NCBI RefSeq assembly: GCF_016834455.1
Contig: NZ_CP069213.1
Span: forward strand, 3,821,501-3,885,500
Reading direction: 5' to 3'
DNA from: Shewanella litorisediminis
GTDB lineage: Bacteria > Pseudomonadota > Gammaproteobacteria > Enterobacterales > Shewanellaceae
DNA: 64,000 nucleotides
Below the pieces are notes generated by a model. It had not been told where the DNA came from and did no database searches. It was given only the letters and a program-made list of their open reading frames with translations. The first letter of the stretch is position 1. Every line of letters begins with the position of its first letter. Shown here piece by piece: positions 16,865-26,561 of this stretch. The translations under genes were made by a program, and so were the position numbers.

Positions 16865-19450
16865 ATGAACACTCAATTCCGTAAGCCGCTGCCCGGCACC
16901 AATTTAAGCTTCTTCGATACCCGCGAGGCGGTGGACGCCATCGCCCCCGGCGCCTTCGACAAACTGCCCTACACCTCCAAGGTGCTGGCCGAAAACCTGC
17001 TGCGCAAGGCCGAGCCTGCGCGCCTGAACGACTTCCTGAGCCAGCTGATTTTCCGCAAGCAAGACCTCGACTTCCCCTGGTTCCCTGCCCGGGTGGTATG
17101 CCACGATATTCTCGGCCAAACGGCCCTGGTAGATCTTGCCGGCCTGCGGGATGCCATTGCGGCCAAGGGCGGCGATCCGGCCAAGGTAAACCCTGTGGTG
17201 CCAACCCAGCTGATTGTGGACCACTCACTGGCGGTGGAACACGGCGGCTTTGAAAAGGATGCCTTTGAGAAAAACCGCGCCATCGAAGACAGACGCAACG
17301 ACGATCGCTTCCACTTTATCAACTGGACCAAAAAGGCGTTTCGCAATGTGGATGTAATTCCACCCGGCAACGGCATCATGCACCAGATAAACCTGGAAAA
17401 GATGTCGCCGGTAATTCAGGTGCGTGACGGCATCGCCTTCCCCGACACCTGTGTCGGCACCGACAGCCACACTCCCCACGTGGATGCCCTCGGCGTTATC
17501 GCCATCGGTGTGGGCGGCCTTGAGGCCGAAAACGTGATGCTGGGCCGCGCCTCCTGGATGCGTCTGCCCGATATCGTGGGTGTTGAGCTCACCGGCAAGC
17601 CAAACCCCGGCATTACCGCCACCGACGTGGTACTGGCCCTGACCGAATTTTTGCGTAAAGAGCGGGTGGTGGGTGCATACCTTGAGTTCTTCGGCGAAGG
17701 CGCCAAGGCGCTCACCCTGGGTGACCGCGCCACCATCTCCAACATGACCCCCGAATATGGCGCTACCGCCGCCATGTTCTATATCGACGAGCAGACCATC
17801 GACTATCTGCGCCTCACCGGCCGCGACGAGCAGCAGGTGCAGCTGGTTGAAAACTATGCCAAAACCACAGGTCTGTGGGCGGATGCCATGACAGGCGCCG
17901 ACTATGGCCGGGTACTGACGTTTGACCTCTCCAGCGTAGTACGCAACATGGCGGGGCCTTCCAACCCCCATGCCCGTTTGGCCACCAGCGACTTGGCCGC
18001 CAAGGGCATTGCCGCCGACTGGCAAGAGGAAGAAGGCAAGATGCCCGATGGCGCGGTGATCATCGCCGCCATCACCAGCTGTACCAACACCAGTAACCCC
18101 CGTAACGTAATCGCCGCGGGCCTGATTGCCCGTAACGCGGTGCAAAAAGGTCTGGTGCGCAAGCCCTGGGTGAAAACCTCTCTGGCGCCCGGCTCCAAGG
18201 CGGTAGAGCTGTACCTGAAAGAAGCAGGCTTGCTGCCGTATCTTGAACAGCTCGGCTTCGGTATCGTCGCCTTCGCCTGCACCACCTGTAACGGCATGAG
18301 CGGCGCCCTCGACCCAGCCATTCAGCAGGAAATCATCGAGCGGGATCTGTACGCCACCGCCGTATTGTCTGGCAACCGTAACTTCGACGGCCGTATTCAC
18401 CCCTATGCCAAGCAGGCGTTTCTGGCCTCCCCGCCATTGGTGGTGGCCTACGCCATCGCGGGCACTGTGCGCTTCGATATCGAAAAAGATGTGCTGGGTA
18501 CTGATGCCGATGGCAACGCGGTAACGCTTAAAGACCTGTGGCCTGAGGATGCGGAAATCGATGCCATCATCAAGTCGTCGGTGAAGCCTGAGCAGTTCCG
18601 CGCCGTGTACGACCCTATGTTTAATCTCGCGGTGGAATACGGCACCGAGAAGCCACTGTACGACTGGCGTCCACAGAGCACCTACATCCGCCGTCCACCT
18701 TACTGGGAAGGCGCCCTTGCCGGTGAGCGAACCTTAAGCGGCATGCGGCCACTGGCGGTGCTGGGTGACAACATCACCACCGACCACCTGTCGCCCTCCA
18801 ATGCCATTCTGGCAAGCTCGGCCGCCGGTGAGTATCTCGCCAAGATGGGCCTGCCGGAGGAAGACTTTAACTCCTACGCCACCCACAGGGGCGACCACCT
18901 GACTGCCCAGCGCGCCACCTTCGCCAACCCCAAACTCTTCAACGAGATGGTGAAAGACGCTGACGGCAAGGTGAAGCAGGGCTCACTCGCCCGCCTGGAG
19001 CCGGAAGGCAAGGTGCTGCGCATGTGGGAAACCATTGAAACCTACATGGAGCGAAAGCAGCCGCTGATCATCGTGGCTGGTAAGGATTATGGTCAGGGCT
19101 CCAGCCGTGACTGGGCCGCCAAGGGCGTGCGTCTTGCCGGTGTTGAAGTGATTGTGGCCGAAGGCTTCGAGCGCATTCACCGCACCAATCTGGTGGGCAT
19201 GGGCGTGTTGCCGCTGGAATTTATGCCGGGCGAAACCCGCCTGACCTATGGCATCGACGGCACCGAGACCTTCGATGTGAAGGGCGAGCGTACGCCGGGT
19301 GCCGAGCTTACGCTGGTGATTCGTCGTCAAACCGGCGAGACAGTGGAAGTGCCGGTGCGCTGCCGTTTGGATACCGCAGAAGAAGTGTCCATTTACGAAG
19401 CAGGTGGGGTCCTCCAACGCTTCGCCCAGGACTTTTTGGCCAATTCATAA
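16865..19450 (+). CDS. acnD: Fe/S-dependent 2-methylcitrate dehydratase AcnD
   Basis: An 861-residue aconitase-family protein that dehydrates 2-methylcitrate in the PrpD-independent route. Cluster-binding cysteines are visible in ITSCTNTSN and FACTTCNGMSG; the swivel domain has GKDYGQGSSRDWAAKG. AcnD needs PrpF for the pathway to run, and prpF follows downstream. ATG 16865 (MNTQFRKPLPGT) is chosen; a start 21 bp upstream has no better ribosome site. A long open frame on the opposite strand inside this gene is a codon-bias shadow. The 389 bp to prpF carry repeats and a partial prpF copy, described separately. Confidence 0.96.
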   Translation: MNTQFRKPLPGTNLSFFDTREAVDAIAPGAFDKLPYTSKVLAENLLRKAEPARLNDFLSQLIFRKQDLDFPWFPARVVCHDILGQTALVDLAGLRDAIAAKGGDPAKVNPVVPTQLIVDHSLAVEHGGFEKDAFEKNRAIEDRRNDDRFHFINWTKKAFRNVDVIPPGNGIMHQINLEKMSPVIQVRDGIAFPDTCVGTDSHTPHVDALGVIAIGVGGLEAENVMLGRASWMRLPDIVGVELTGKPNPGITATDVVLALTEFLRKERVVGAYLEFFGEGAKALTLGDRATISNMTPEYGATAAMFYIDEQTIDYLRLTGRDEQQVQLVENYAKTTGLWADAMTGADYGRVLTFDLSSVVRNMAGPSNPHARLATSDLAAKGIAADWQEEEGKMPDGAVIIAAITSCTNTSNPRNVIAAGLIARNAVQKGLVRKPWVKTSLAPGSKAVELYLKEAGLLPYLEQLGFGIVAFACTTCNGMSGALDPAIQQEIIERDLYATAVLSGNRNFDGRIHPYAKQAFLASPPLVVAYAIAGTVRFDIEKDVLGTDADGNAVTLKDLWPEDAEIDAIIKSSVKPEQFRAVYDPMFNLAVEYGTEKPLYDWRPQSTYIRRPPYWEGALAGERTLSGMRPLAVLGDNITTDHLSPSNAILASSAAGEYLAKMGLPEEDFNSYATHRGDHLTAQRATFANPKLFNEMVKDADGKVKQGSLARLEPEGKVLRMWETIETYMERKQPLIIVAGKDYGQGSSRDWAAKGVRLAGVEVIVAEGFERIHRTNLVGMGVLPLEFMPGETRLTYGIDGTETFDVKGERTPGAELTLVIRRQTGETVEVPVRCRLDTAEEVSIYEAGGVLQRFAQDFLANS

Positions 19451-19489
19451 CGCGACCTGTTGCGCCCGGGGCTTTGTTGGCCGTGCTCA

Positions 19490-19505
19490 TGTAGGACCTC
19501 CTACA
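19490..19505. repeat. Perfect 7-bp hairpin after acnD
   Basis: TGTAGGA and TCCTACA form a 7-bp stem around a two-base CC loop, 40 bp after the acnD stop. It is one of several short hairpins in this 389-bp gap; the others are at 19714-19727, 19746-19760, 19770-19787 and 19788-19807. Confidence 0.6.
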
Positions 19506-19642
19506 CTGCGCGCGGCCGCCTCGCCCCACACGCAACATACCTGCGTCTGAAACAGCCAGTGTTTGAGAAACGGGTAGCGAAGAGCTAAAGACAGAGATGC
19601 TTACAGTTTTCAGAACCAATTTATGTCAAAGGATCCAATGCC

Positions 19643-19810
19643 ATGGCATGTAAACCACAGATCCGCATTCCAGCCACCTATATGCGTGGCGGATGCTTTG
19701 TCGATCCGGCTTCGCGGTGTCAACCGCTTCGCCTTATCGCTGCACAAAAATGCGATTTTTCCTTGCTCGCAGGCACTGCCGTGCCTGGCGGTAGTTCCCT
19801 CTACCGCTGA
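19643..19810 (+). pseudogene. Partial duplicate of the prpF 5' end (55-codon frame)
   Basis: A short frame beginning MACKPQIRIPATYMRGG, nearly identical for its first 17 codons to the start of prpF (19840), which reads MFKPQIRIPATYMRGGT. AAAGGA lies nine bases upstream, so it could be translated. After GGCGG the similarity stops and unrelated sequence rich in short hairpins follows until TGA 19810. Bases 19809-19819 (GAGGTTCCGCC) are the reverse complement of 19882-19892 inside prpF, so prpF-derived sequence occurs here in both orientations. It looks like debris of a duplication or insertion event. Whether the leader peptide has a function is unknown. Confidence 0.75.
19746..19807. repeat. 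Cluster of three adjacent short hairpins upstream of prpF
   Basis: Three perfect stem-loops follow each other: AAAAAT-GCG-ATTTTT (19746-19760), CAGGCAC-TGCC-GTGCCTG (19770-19787) and GCGGTAG-TTCCCT-CTACCGC (19788-19807). The last two abut. They lie inside the sequence separating the partial prpF copy from prpF and recall the hairpin arrays at 32.7 and 37.7 kb, though loop sizes vary more. Confidence 0.6.
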
Positions 19811-19839
19811 GGTTCCGCCCACGGTTTTTGGAGACAAGT

Positions 19840-21045
19840 ATGTTTAAACCACAGATCCGCATTCCTGCCACCTATATGCGTGGCGGAACCTCTAAAGGGG
19901 TGTTTTTCCGCCTCGACGATTTGCCTGAGGCAGCCCGGGGGCCGGGCGCAGCGCGTGATGCGCTGCTGCTGCGGGTGATTGGCAGCCCCGACCCCTATGG
20001 CAAGCACACCGACGGCATGGGCGGCGCCACTTCCAGCACCAGCAAGTGCGTGATCATGAATAAAAGCAGCGTGCCCGGTCACGATGTGGACTACCTCTAT
20101 GGTCAGGTGTCCATCGACACCGCCTTCGTCGACTGGAGCGGCAACTGCGGCAACCTGTCCACCGCCGCGGGGGCTTTTGCCATTCACGCAGGCTTGATGG
20201 ATTCTTCCCGGGTGCCTGAAAACGGTATCTGCGAAGTACGCATCTGGCAGGCCAATATCGGCAAAACCATTATCGCCCATGTGCCTGTGACTAATGGCGA
20301 AGTGCAGGAAACCGGTGATTTTGAGCTCGACGGGGTGACCTTTCCGGCGGCCGAAATCGTGCTGGAGTTTGTCGACCCGGCCGATGGCTCTTCTCAGGAC
20401 GGGGGCGAAGACGGCGGCGCCATGTTCCCCACCGGCAATCTGGTGGACGAGCTGGACGTGCCCACCGAGGTGCACTTAAGCGGCAAAATTCAGGCAACCC
20501 TGATCAACGCCGGTATCCCGACCATTTTTGTCAATGCCGAAGACCTTGGCTATCGCGGCGACGAGCTGCAGGAGGCCATCAACGGCAATCCCGCAGCCCT
20601 TGCCATGTTCGAGCAGCTGCGCGCCCACGGCGCCATCAAGATGGGGCTTATCAAGACCCTCGATGAAGCCAAGACCCGCCAGCACACCCCCAAGGTGGCC
20701 TTTGTGACGAGGCCGATGACCCATGTGGTGTCGAGCGGCAAGACAGTGCAGGCAAATGATATCGACCTCTTGGTGCGGGCGCTGTCCATGGGCAAGCTGC
20801 ACCACGCCATGATGGGAACAGCCGCGGTGGCCATAGGCACGGCGGCCGCCATTCCCGGCACCCTGGTGAATCTTGCCGCCGGTGGCGGTGAGCGGCAGGC
20901 AGTGCGTTTCGGCCACCCCTCGGGCACGTTGCGGGTTGGCGCTGAGGCCAAACAAGTGGACGGCCAGTGGACCGTCACCAAGGCCATCATGAGCCGCTCG
21001 GCGCGGATTCTGATGGAAGGCACGGTGCGGGTGCCCCAGGACTGA
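19840..21045 (+). CDS. prpF: PrpF, 2-methylaconitate isomerase
   Basis: A 401-residue protein of the PrpF family (diaminopimelate-epimerase-like fold). It isomerises the 2-methylaconitate made by AcnD so that the cycle can continue. Family motifs include MRGGTSKGVFFR, GGATSSTSKCVI, DWSGNCGNLSTAAGAFA and the late HPSGTLRVGAE; the central cysteines are in place. ATG 19840 has GGAG ten bases upstream. Its first 45 bp are duplicated at 19643, and an 11-bp inverted repeat (19809-19819 with 19882-19892) spans its ribosome site and start. The gene closes the prp locus. Confidence 0.96.
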   Translation: MFKPQIRIPATYMRGGTSKGVFFRLDDLPEAARGPGAARDALLLRVIGSPDPYGKHTDGMGGATSSTSKCVIMNKSSVPGHDVDYLYGQVSIDTAFVDWSGNCGNLSTAAGAFAIHAGLMDSSRVPENGICEVRIWQANIGKTIIAHVPVTNGEVQETGDFELDGVTFPAAEIVLEFVDPADGSSQDGGEDGGAMFPTGNLVDELDVPTEVHLSGKIQATLINAGIPTIFVNAEDLGYRGDELQEAINGNPAALAMFEQLRAHGAIKMGLIKTLDEAKTRQHTPKVAFVTRPMTHVVSSGKTVQANDIDLLVRALSMGKLHHAMMGTAAVAIGTAAAIPGTLVNLAAGGGERQAVRFGHPSGTLRVGAEAKQVDGQWTVTKAIMSRSARILMEGTVRVPQD

Positions 21046-21095
21046 TGCCAGCTTTGTCAGCGGCAGCATTATTGATGTGACCGGAGGCCTGTAGT

Positions 21096-21707
21096 TTGTT
21101 TGAAGCCTTATCCTTACTGGCCATCGCCACTGTGCTGTTGCTGGGCTCACCGGGTCCAGCACCGCTGACATTGGCAGCCCTCGGTGCCGCCCAGGGATTC
21201 AGGCGCAGCCTGCCATTTTTGGGCGGATTGATAGCTGGCCTGCTGCTTATCATGTTGGCCGCGGCCAGTGGCCTTGCCAGCCTGCTGCAAAGCTTTCCTG
21301 TGCTGGTAAGCACGCTCAAGTGGCTGGCGGCGGCCTATATTCTGTATCTGGCATTTCGCATTGCCACCGCCCCCTTGGTGATGGTCGATAGCGACAACGC
21401 CGTAGGGTTCAGGAATGGACTGCTGTTTAACCTGATGAATCCCAAAGCCTATATGGCGCTGTTGTCACTGCTGAGCCAGTTTGCCCTGCCCCTTGGCAGC
21501 CCGCTGGCAAGCTACGCACTCACCATCGCCGTGTGCCTGCTGCTGGCAACCTTAGTGGATGTGCTCTGGCTGGCGCTGGGCAAACTTGCGGGCAGTAAGC
21601 TGCTATCGCCCAAGCAGATCATCTGGCTTAAGCGTTTGATGGCGCTTGGGATATTGGTGGCGCTGCTGGTATCGCTGGCCCAAGGGATGCCCCGATTCAG
21701 CCAATAG
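21096..21707 (+). CDS. LysE/RhtB-family amino-acid exporter
   Basis: A 203-residue membrane protein with about six hydrophobic segments. The N-terminal family signature is LLLGSPGPAPLTLAALGAAQGFRRS cut here to its core GSPGPAPLTLAA; NLMNPKAYMALLSL is the second conserved block. Such proteins export amino acids or small metabolites from the cytoplasm. The start is TTG 21096, supported by GGAGG eight bases upstream. It lies 50 bp after prpF on the same strand, so read-through from the prp operon is possible, and is followed by a terminator at 21766. Confidence 0.85.
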   Translation: MFEALSLLAIATVLLLGSPGPAPLTLAALGAAQGFRRSLPFLGGLIAGLLLIMLAAASGLASLLQSFPVLVSTLKWLAAAYILYLAFRIATAPLVMVDSDNAVGFRNGLLFNLMNPKAYMALLSLLSQFALPLGSPLASYALTIAVCLLLATLVDVLWLALGKLAGSKLLSPKQIIWLKRLMALGILVALLVSLAQGMPRFSQ

Positions 21708-21765
21708 CCACATCTTTCATTGAGGCATTGGCAGCACTGAAATACCTCATTCAATTCGGTTTTTG

Positions 21766-21804
21766 AAGGCTCCGCTTATTCCCTTCCGGCGGGGCCTTTT
21801 TTCT
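21766..21804 (+). terminator. Intrinsic terminator after the LysE-family gene
   Basis: AAGGCTCCGC (21766-21775) pairs with GCGGGGCCTT (21789-21798), one G-T wobble, followed by a T-rich run. Confidence 0.8.
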
Positions 21805-22000
21805 TTTTATCATTTTGCGTTACATGCAAATTGACACACCTTTCCCCGACGCTAAAATCTAACACTGACAACAAAAATGAAACACCAGGTTATCCTCTGC
21901 AAGGATCGCAGTGCATTCATGCCACCCGGCACTGTCAATCCGGGTCGTAAGCAGACGCAGCCCACTGCGCACAGGCCAATACCTTGAAGATTGGAGAAGC

Positions 22001-25000
22001 ATGTTTCGAGCACTATTTTGCGCTCTGTTGAGTTTGATTCTTCTGTTTGGCGCCTTACCGGCCAGTGCAGAACACGGCAGTTATCACTATCACAACACCC
22101 TGGAATTTCAGCATTTCAGCAGCAGTGACGGCCTGAATCAGAACACCATCACTCGCCTCTATACCGACAAGGCCGGCATGCTCTGGGCCGGCAGTCAGGA
22201 TGGGCTGCACTATTTCAACGGCCAGGAATTTGGCGTCTTCTTACCCGACCCCAGCAATGCAGACAGCCTGTCGGAAGGCTTCATCACTGACATAGTCCAG
22301 GACCCGGAAGGCTTCCTGTGGGTCAGCACCTACACCCAGGGGGTGAACCGTTTGGATTTGCAAACGGGCAAATTTACTCGCTACGGCGAAGCCGATGGGT
22401 TGAGCGAACTTAGAGTCAGACGACTTGCCGTTATCGGTGACAGCCTCTGGATAGGGACAGAGAAGGGCCTGTTTGCAATGCAAAGACGCAGCGGGCAGAT
22501 CCGGCCCATTCCCCTTGGCAATGCGCTGACACCTCAGATAACCAGCCTGGGCAATATAGAAGACGAGTATCTGTTGGTGGGCACACAGGCCCACGGCACC
22601 TATGCCATCAGCAGCAACAACATAGTTAAGCTTAAGCTGCCCGCCACCAGCCCTGTTAATCAGATCCACAGCCGAGGCAATACTGCTTATCTCGCCATTG
22701 GCAAAGAGTTATGGCAGTACGAGATGGATACCCATACGGCAAAAACACTGTGGCAGAGCGAACCCCAGGGGTTCTTCCATGGTGATATCCGGGATTTTAC
22801 CCTGGCCTCGTCCGAGGAAATCTGGGCTATAGCCCCGGGTGCCGGTTTAATCGAGCTGAAAAAAAACGACCGCTGGCGTGCCCGCTACCACAGAAACAAC
22901 TCCCGCAGTTTTCGCGATATCAGCGACAACAACCTGATGAGTGTCCTGCTTGACCCCAACGGGGTACTGTGGCTCGGCGGCAGCTTCTCGGGGCTCGACA
23001 AAATCAATATCCGCCGCCAGTACTTCGAGCACCTGTTCGATAACAGCATATCTTTACCTCAACAAGTCAATATGGTGCGGGCCATCCATCAAACCCGCGA
23101 TGGGGTCATCTGGATTGGCACCGAAGGCGCGGGACTCAAAACCCTCAAGCCCAACGAAGACAGTTACCAGTATCACACAGATCTCTTTGCCAATGCCCTT
23201 AACGTCGCCCCCGAAGCCATCTCTCTGGTGGTGCGCGACATCATCGAAGACAAAGAAGGCTCACTCTGGTTTGCCAGTAATTATGGCCTGGGCCATCTTC
23301 ATCCTTCCGGGGCCTTCAGGCTGCTGCAGCCTCCCCAGCATAAGGGGCTGGGACGCACCCTGGCCATAGACAAAAATGGCACACTCTGGATGGGTTCTGA
23401 CGAAGGGCTGTTTTATCTGCCCATTCAAGGAACTGAGCTTCAGCGCTTCACGCTGGGTGAAAAGCTCGCCAACACGCTGACTGAAAGCCAGATTTTGGTG
23501 CTGGAATTTATCGACGACTGGCTCTGGATTGGCACCCTGGATGGCCTTATCCGTCTCAACCCCAACACCAATGAAGTCCAGGTCTTTACCCACGACCCGA
23601 GCAACAGCAACAGCCTTGGCAACAACCGTATCCGCGATATCTATGGCGCAGCCAATGGCGATATTTGGGTAGGCACCCACGGCGGTATCAGTATATTGCG
23701 CCTTGAAGAAGACGGCTGGCATATTCGCCATTTGAGCAGTAATGAAGGGGTTCCCAGCGATACCATCTATGCCATTCTGGAAGACAGGCAGGGTCAATTC
23801 TGGTTTTCCAGCAACGCGGGCATCAGCCGTTATACCCCAGGTGAAGACAGCATCATTACTTTCAACAAATTTGAGGGGCTGCAGGAGCAGGAGTACAACG
23901 GCGGGGTGAAATTTGTCGGACAGGATGGGTATTTCTGGTTTGGCGGCATTAATGGCATCACCCGCTTTGTGCCTGAGCTTATCCCCAAAAAACGTCAGGA
24001 GCCCCCGCTGGCACTCACCAGCTATAGCCTGGGCGGCAAGCGCACCCGTATTCTGGATCTGAGCGCCCCGCCCAGCGTCGAGATGAGCTTCGAAGACAAG
24101 GTCGTCAGCTTTGAAGTCACGTCGCTGGATTTCTCCTATCCGGGAGTTGACCGGTTTGCCTACTATTTACAGGGCTTTGATAGCCAGTGGCGCAGCGCTC
24201 AGGCTCAGACCCACATCACCTATACCAACCTTAGCCCGGGTAATTACCTGCTCAGGGTTCGCCATGGGCTGGCGCAAAACCCACTGGGCTACCAGATCCT
24301 CACAGTGCCCTTAACCGTGGTCGCCCCCTGGTATCGCACGCCCCCGGCCTATTTGCTGTATACCCTCACGCTTGCCGCTATTCTGGGATGGTTATGGCGC
24401 GAGCGGCACCTTAAACGGCGCCAGCGGCGCGATTTTGAAACCAGTATCCGCGCCTCGGAAGAGCGCCTTAAACTGGCGCTGTGGGCCTCGGGTGATGGCA
24501 TGTGGGACTGGGATATTCCCAGCGGTCAGGTGTTTCGCACCCGTATGCACCCCCATACACAGCAACAGCTCAATGGCCCAGTGCTGCTTGATCGCATCCA
24601 TCCGGAAGACAAGCCCAGGGTGCTCAAAGCCATCGAACAGCATATCGACGGCAGCCGTGCCTTTTACGAAGCCGAATACCGCATCGAAGACAGACCCGGT
24701 CACTGGATATGGATCATGGACAGGGGCAAGGTGGTGGAACGGGATAAGCATGGCAAACCCGTGCGTATGGTGGGCACCCATAAGGACATCACCAGCCGTA
24801 AAAACACCGAAAACGAACTCAGGCTGTCGGCTCAGGTGCTGGCCAGCATGAACGAGGCCGTGGTGGTGGGTGGCCTGGATTACCGTATCGCTTCGGTCAA
24901 CCCGGCCTTTAGCCTGATCACCGGCTTCAATCCTGAACAGGTGCAGGGCAAGCATTTCCTGTTTTTAACCCATGACCGCAAGCAGCAACAAATTTACCAA

Positions 25001-26485
25001 GCCATAGAGCAGCAACTGCTGCGCAATAAGCACTGGGCCGGGGAGCTGAAAATCCGCACCCGGGATCAGCGCTCTATCCTGATTTGGCTCGAAATCAATC
25101 AGGTACTCGACAGCAAGTCCGAAGCCAGCCACTTTGTGGCCGTATTTACCGACATCACAGACCGCAAGAAGGCCGAAGAAGACCTGCGCCTCCTGGCCTC
25201 CTACGATCCGCTCACCAACTTACCCAACCGCACCCTGTTCCAGGACAGGTTGGATCATGCGCTGGCCCAGGCACACAGAACCGGCAACATGGTGGCCTTG
25301 CTGTTTTTGGATCTCGATCGATTCAAACACATCAACGACTCCATGGGGCACCATATAGGGGATCTGCTGCTCAAGGCCGTTGCCAACCGGCTGCAAAACT
25401 GTGTGCGCGAAGGTGATACCGTGGCCCGCCTGGGTGGTGATGAGTTCACCATCATTCTGGAAGGCGTTGCCAAGACCAAGGCCGCCACCGTGATTGCTGA
25501 AAAGCTGATTCGAGCCTTTCAGACACCTTTTATTCTTGAAGACCAGGCGCTGAATATTTCCCCCTCCATAGGTATCAGCCTCTACCCCATGGATGCCAGC
25601 GACAGCACCTCGCTGGTGAAATACGCCGATACCGCCATGTACCACGCCAAGTCGCTGGGACGAAACAACTTCCAGTTTTACACCTTAAGGCTGAACGAAT
25701 ACGCCATGCGCCACGTGCAGCTGGAAGCCGGGATCAAGCAGGCCATAGTCCGCCAGGAACTCAGCCTGATGTTCCAGCCCAAATTCCGGGTCAGCGATGG
25801 CAGTATCACAGGTTTTGAGGCACTGCTGCGCTGGAACAGCAAGGAGCTGGGGCCCATTTCACCGGCGGAGTTTATTCCGCTGGCCGAAGAAATCGGCATC
25901 ATCAATCAACTGGGGCACTGGGTGGTCAACGAGGCCTGTCGCCATATGGCGCACTTCGCTGCCGCAGGCTTTGATAACCTCCATGTAGCGGTCAACCTGT
26001 CGGCGCGCCAGCTCAAGGCCGATATTCTGTCCACCATCGAAGTGGCATTGGCGGTGGCGGGACTGCCGGCCAAATGCCTCGAGCTGGAACTGACCGAGTC
26101 GATGATCATGAAAAGCCCACAGGAATCTGTGGCCGTATTGCAGCGGCTCAAGGCCCTTGGGGTGTCGCTGGCGGTGGATGACTTTGGTACCGGCTACTCG
26201 AGCCTCGCGTATCTCAAGCGATTCCCGCTGGATACCCTGAAAATTGACCGGGAGTTTGTGCGCGACATCAGCACTGACCCGGACGACGCCGCCATCACCG
26301 GCGCCATTATCGCCCTCGCCCACAGTCTGGAATTGAATGTGGTGGCCGAAGGGGTTGAGAACGAAGCCCAGCTCGAGCACCTGCGCAAACACGGCTGCGA
26401 TCAGGTGCAGGGCTTCCTGCTTGGCAAGCCCATGTCAGCAAGGGATGCCATGGCGCTGCTGAAGAGTAGCAGTCTGGAGACCTGA
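22001..26485 (+). CDS. Large hybrid sensor: Reg_prop propellers, Y_Y_Y, PAS, GGDEF, EAL
   Basis: A 1494-residue envelope protein. After a signal peptide (MFRALFCALLSLILLFGALPASA) come about 14 blades of a two-component-regulator-type beta-propeller (LWAGSQDGLHYF, LWIGTEKGLF, IWVGTHGGIS and similar), a Y_Y_Y domain with FAYYLQGFDSQWR, one transmembrane segment near residue 775, two PAS domains, then GGDEF (RLGGDEFTII intact) and EAL (FEALLRW, LELTESMIM, VDDFGTGYSS intact). Both cyclic di-GMP synthesis and breakdown are therefore possible. The periplasmic propeller probably binds a ligand. ATG 22001 has GGAGA seven bases upstream; a longer frame from 21911 lacks a ribosome site. It is monocistronic. 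Confidence 0.92.
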   Translation: MFRALFCALLSLILLFGALPASAEHGSYHYHNTLEFQHFSSSDGLNQNTITRLYTDKAGMLWAGSQDGLHYFNGQEFGVFLPDPSNADSLSEGFITDIVQDPEGFLWVSTYTQGVNRLDLQTGKFTRYGEADGLSELRVRRLAVIGDSLWIGTEKGLFAMQRRSGQIRPIPLGNALTPQITSLGNIEDEYLLVGTQAHGTYAISSNNIVKLKLPATSPVNQIHSRGNTAYLAIGKELWQYEMDTHTAKTLWQSEPQGFFHGDIRDFTLASSEEIWAIAPGAGLIELKKNDRWRARYHRNNSRSFRDISDNNLMSVLLDPNGVLWLGGSFSGLDKINIRRQYFEHLFDNSISLPQQVNMVRAIHQTRDGVIWIGTEGAGLKTLKPNEDSYQYHTDLFANALNVAPEAISLVVRDIIEDKEGSLWFASNYGLGHLHPSGAFRLLQPPQHKGLGRTLAIDKNGTLWMGSDEGLFYLPIQGTELQRFTLGEKLANTLTESQILVLEFIDDWLWIGTLDGLIRLNPNTNEVQVFTHDPSNSNSLGNNRIRDIYGAANGDIWVGTHGGISILRLEEDGWHIRHLSSNEGVPSDTIYAILEDRQGQFWFSSNAGISRYTPGEDSIITFNKFEGLQEQEYNGGVKFVGQDGYFWFGGINGITRFVPELIPKKRQEPPLALTSYSLGGKRTRILDLSAPPSVEMSFEDKVVSFEVTSLDFSYPGVDRFAYYLQGFDSQWRSAQAQTHITYTNLSPGNYLLRVRHGLAQNPLGYQILTVPLTVVAPWYRTPPAYLLYTLTLAAILGWLWRERHLKRRQRRDFETSIRASEERLKLALWASGDGMWDWDIPSGQVFRTRMHPHTQQQLNGPVLLDRIHPEDKPRVLKAIEQHIDGSRAFYEAEYRIEDRPGHWIWIMDRGKVVERDKHGKPVRMVGTHKDITSRKNTENELRLSAQVLASMNEAVVVGGLDYRIASVNPAFSLITGFNPEQVQGKHFLFLTHDRKQQQIYQAIEQQLLRNKHWAGELKIRTRDQRSILIWLEINQVLDSKSEASHFVAVFTDITDRKKAEEDLRLLASYDPLTNLPNRTLFQDRLDHALAQAHRTGNMVALLFLDLDRFKHINDSMGHHIGDLLLKAVANRLQNCVREGDTVARLGGDEFTIILEGVAKTKAATVIAEKLIRAFQTPFILEDQALNISPSIGISLYPMDASDSTSLVKYADTAMYHAKSLGRNNFQFYTLRLNEYAMRHVQLEAGIKQAIVRQELSLMFQPKFRVSDGSITGFEALLRWNSKELGPISPAEFIPLAEEIGIINQLGHWVVNEACRHMAHFAAAGFDNLHVAVNLSARQLKADILSTIEVALAVAGLPAKCLELELTESMIMKSPQESVAVLQRLKALGVSLAVDDFGTGYSSLAYLKRFPLDTLKIDREFVRDISTDPDDAAITGAIIALAHSLELNVVAEGVENEAQLEHLRKHGCDQVQGFLLGKPMSARDAMALLKSSSLET

Positions 26486-26513
26486 ACCGCGCTACCAGCG
26501 GTTTACAGGCATG

Positions 26514-26541
26514 AAAAAGGCTCCCACGGGAGCCTTTTTGT
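26514..26541. terminator. Bidirectional terminator between the GGDEF/EAL gene and ilvE
   Basis: AAAAAGGCTCCC (26514-26525) and GGGAGCCTTTTT (26528-26539) form a long perfect stem between two convergent genes, with a short loop and T-rich tails on both strands. Confidence 0.9.
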
Positions 26542-26561
26542 TTTGGCTGAGTGCCCGGCTA

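Noticed and set aside
17225..18400. 391-codon open frame antisense to acnD
   Set aside because: It lies wholly inside acnD, whose protein matches its family end to end. Long antisense frames are expected in GC-rich codon usage.
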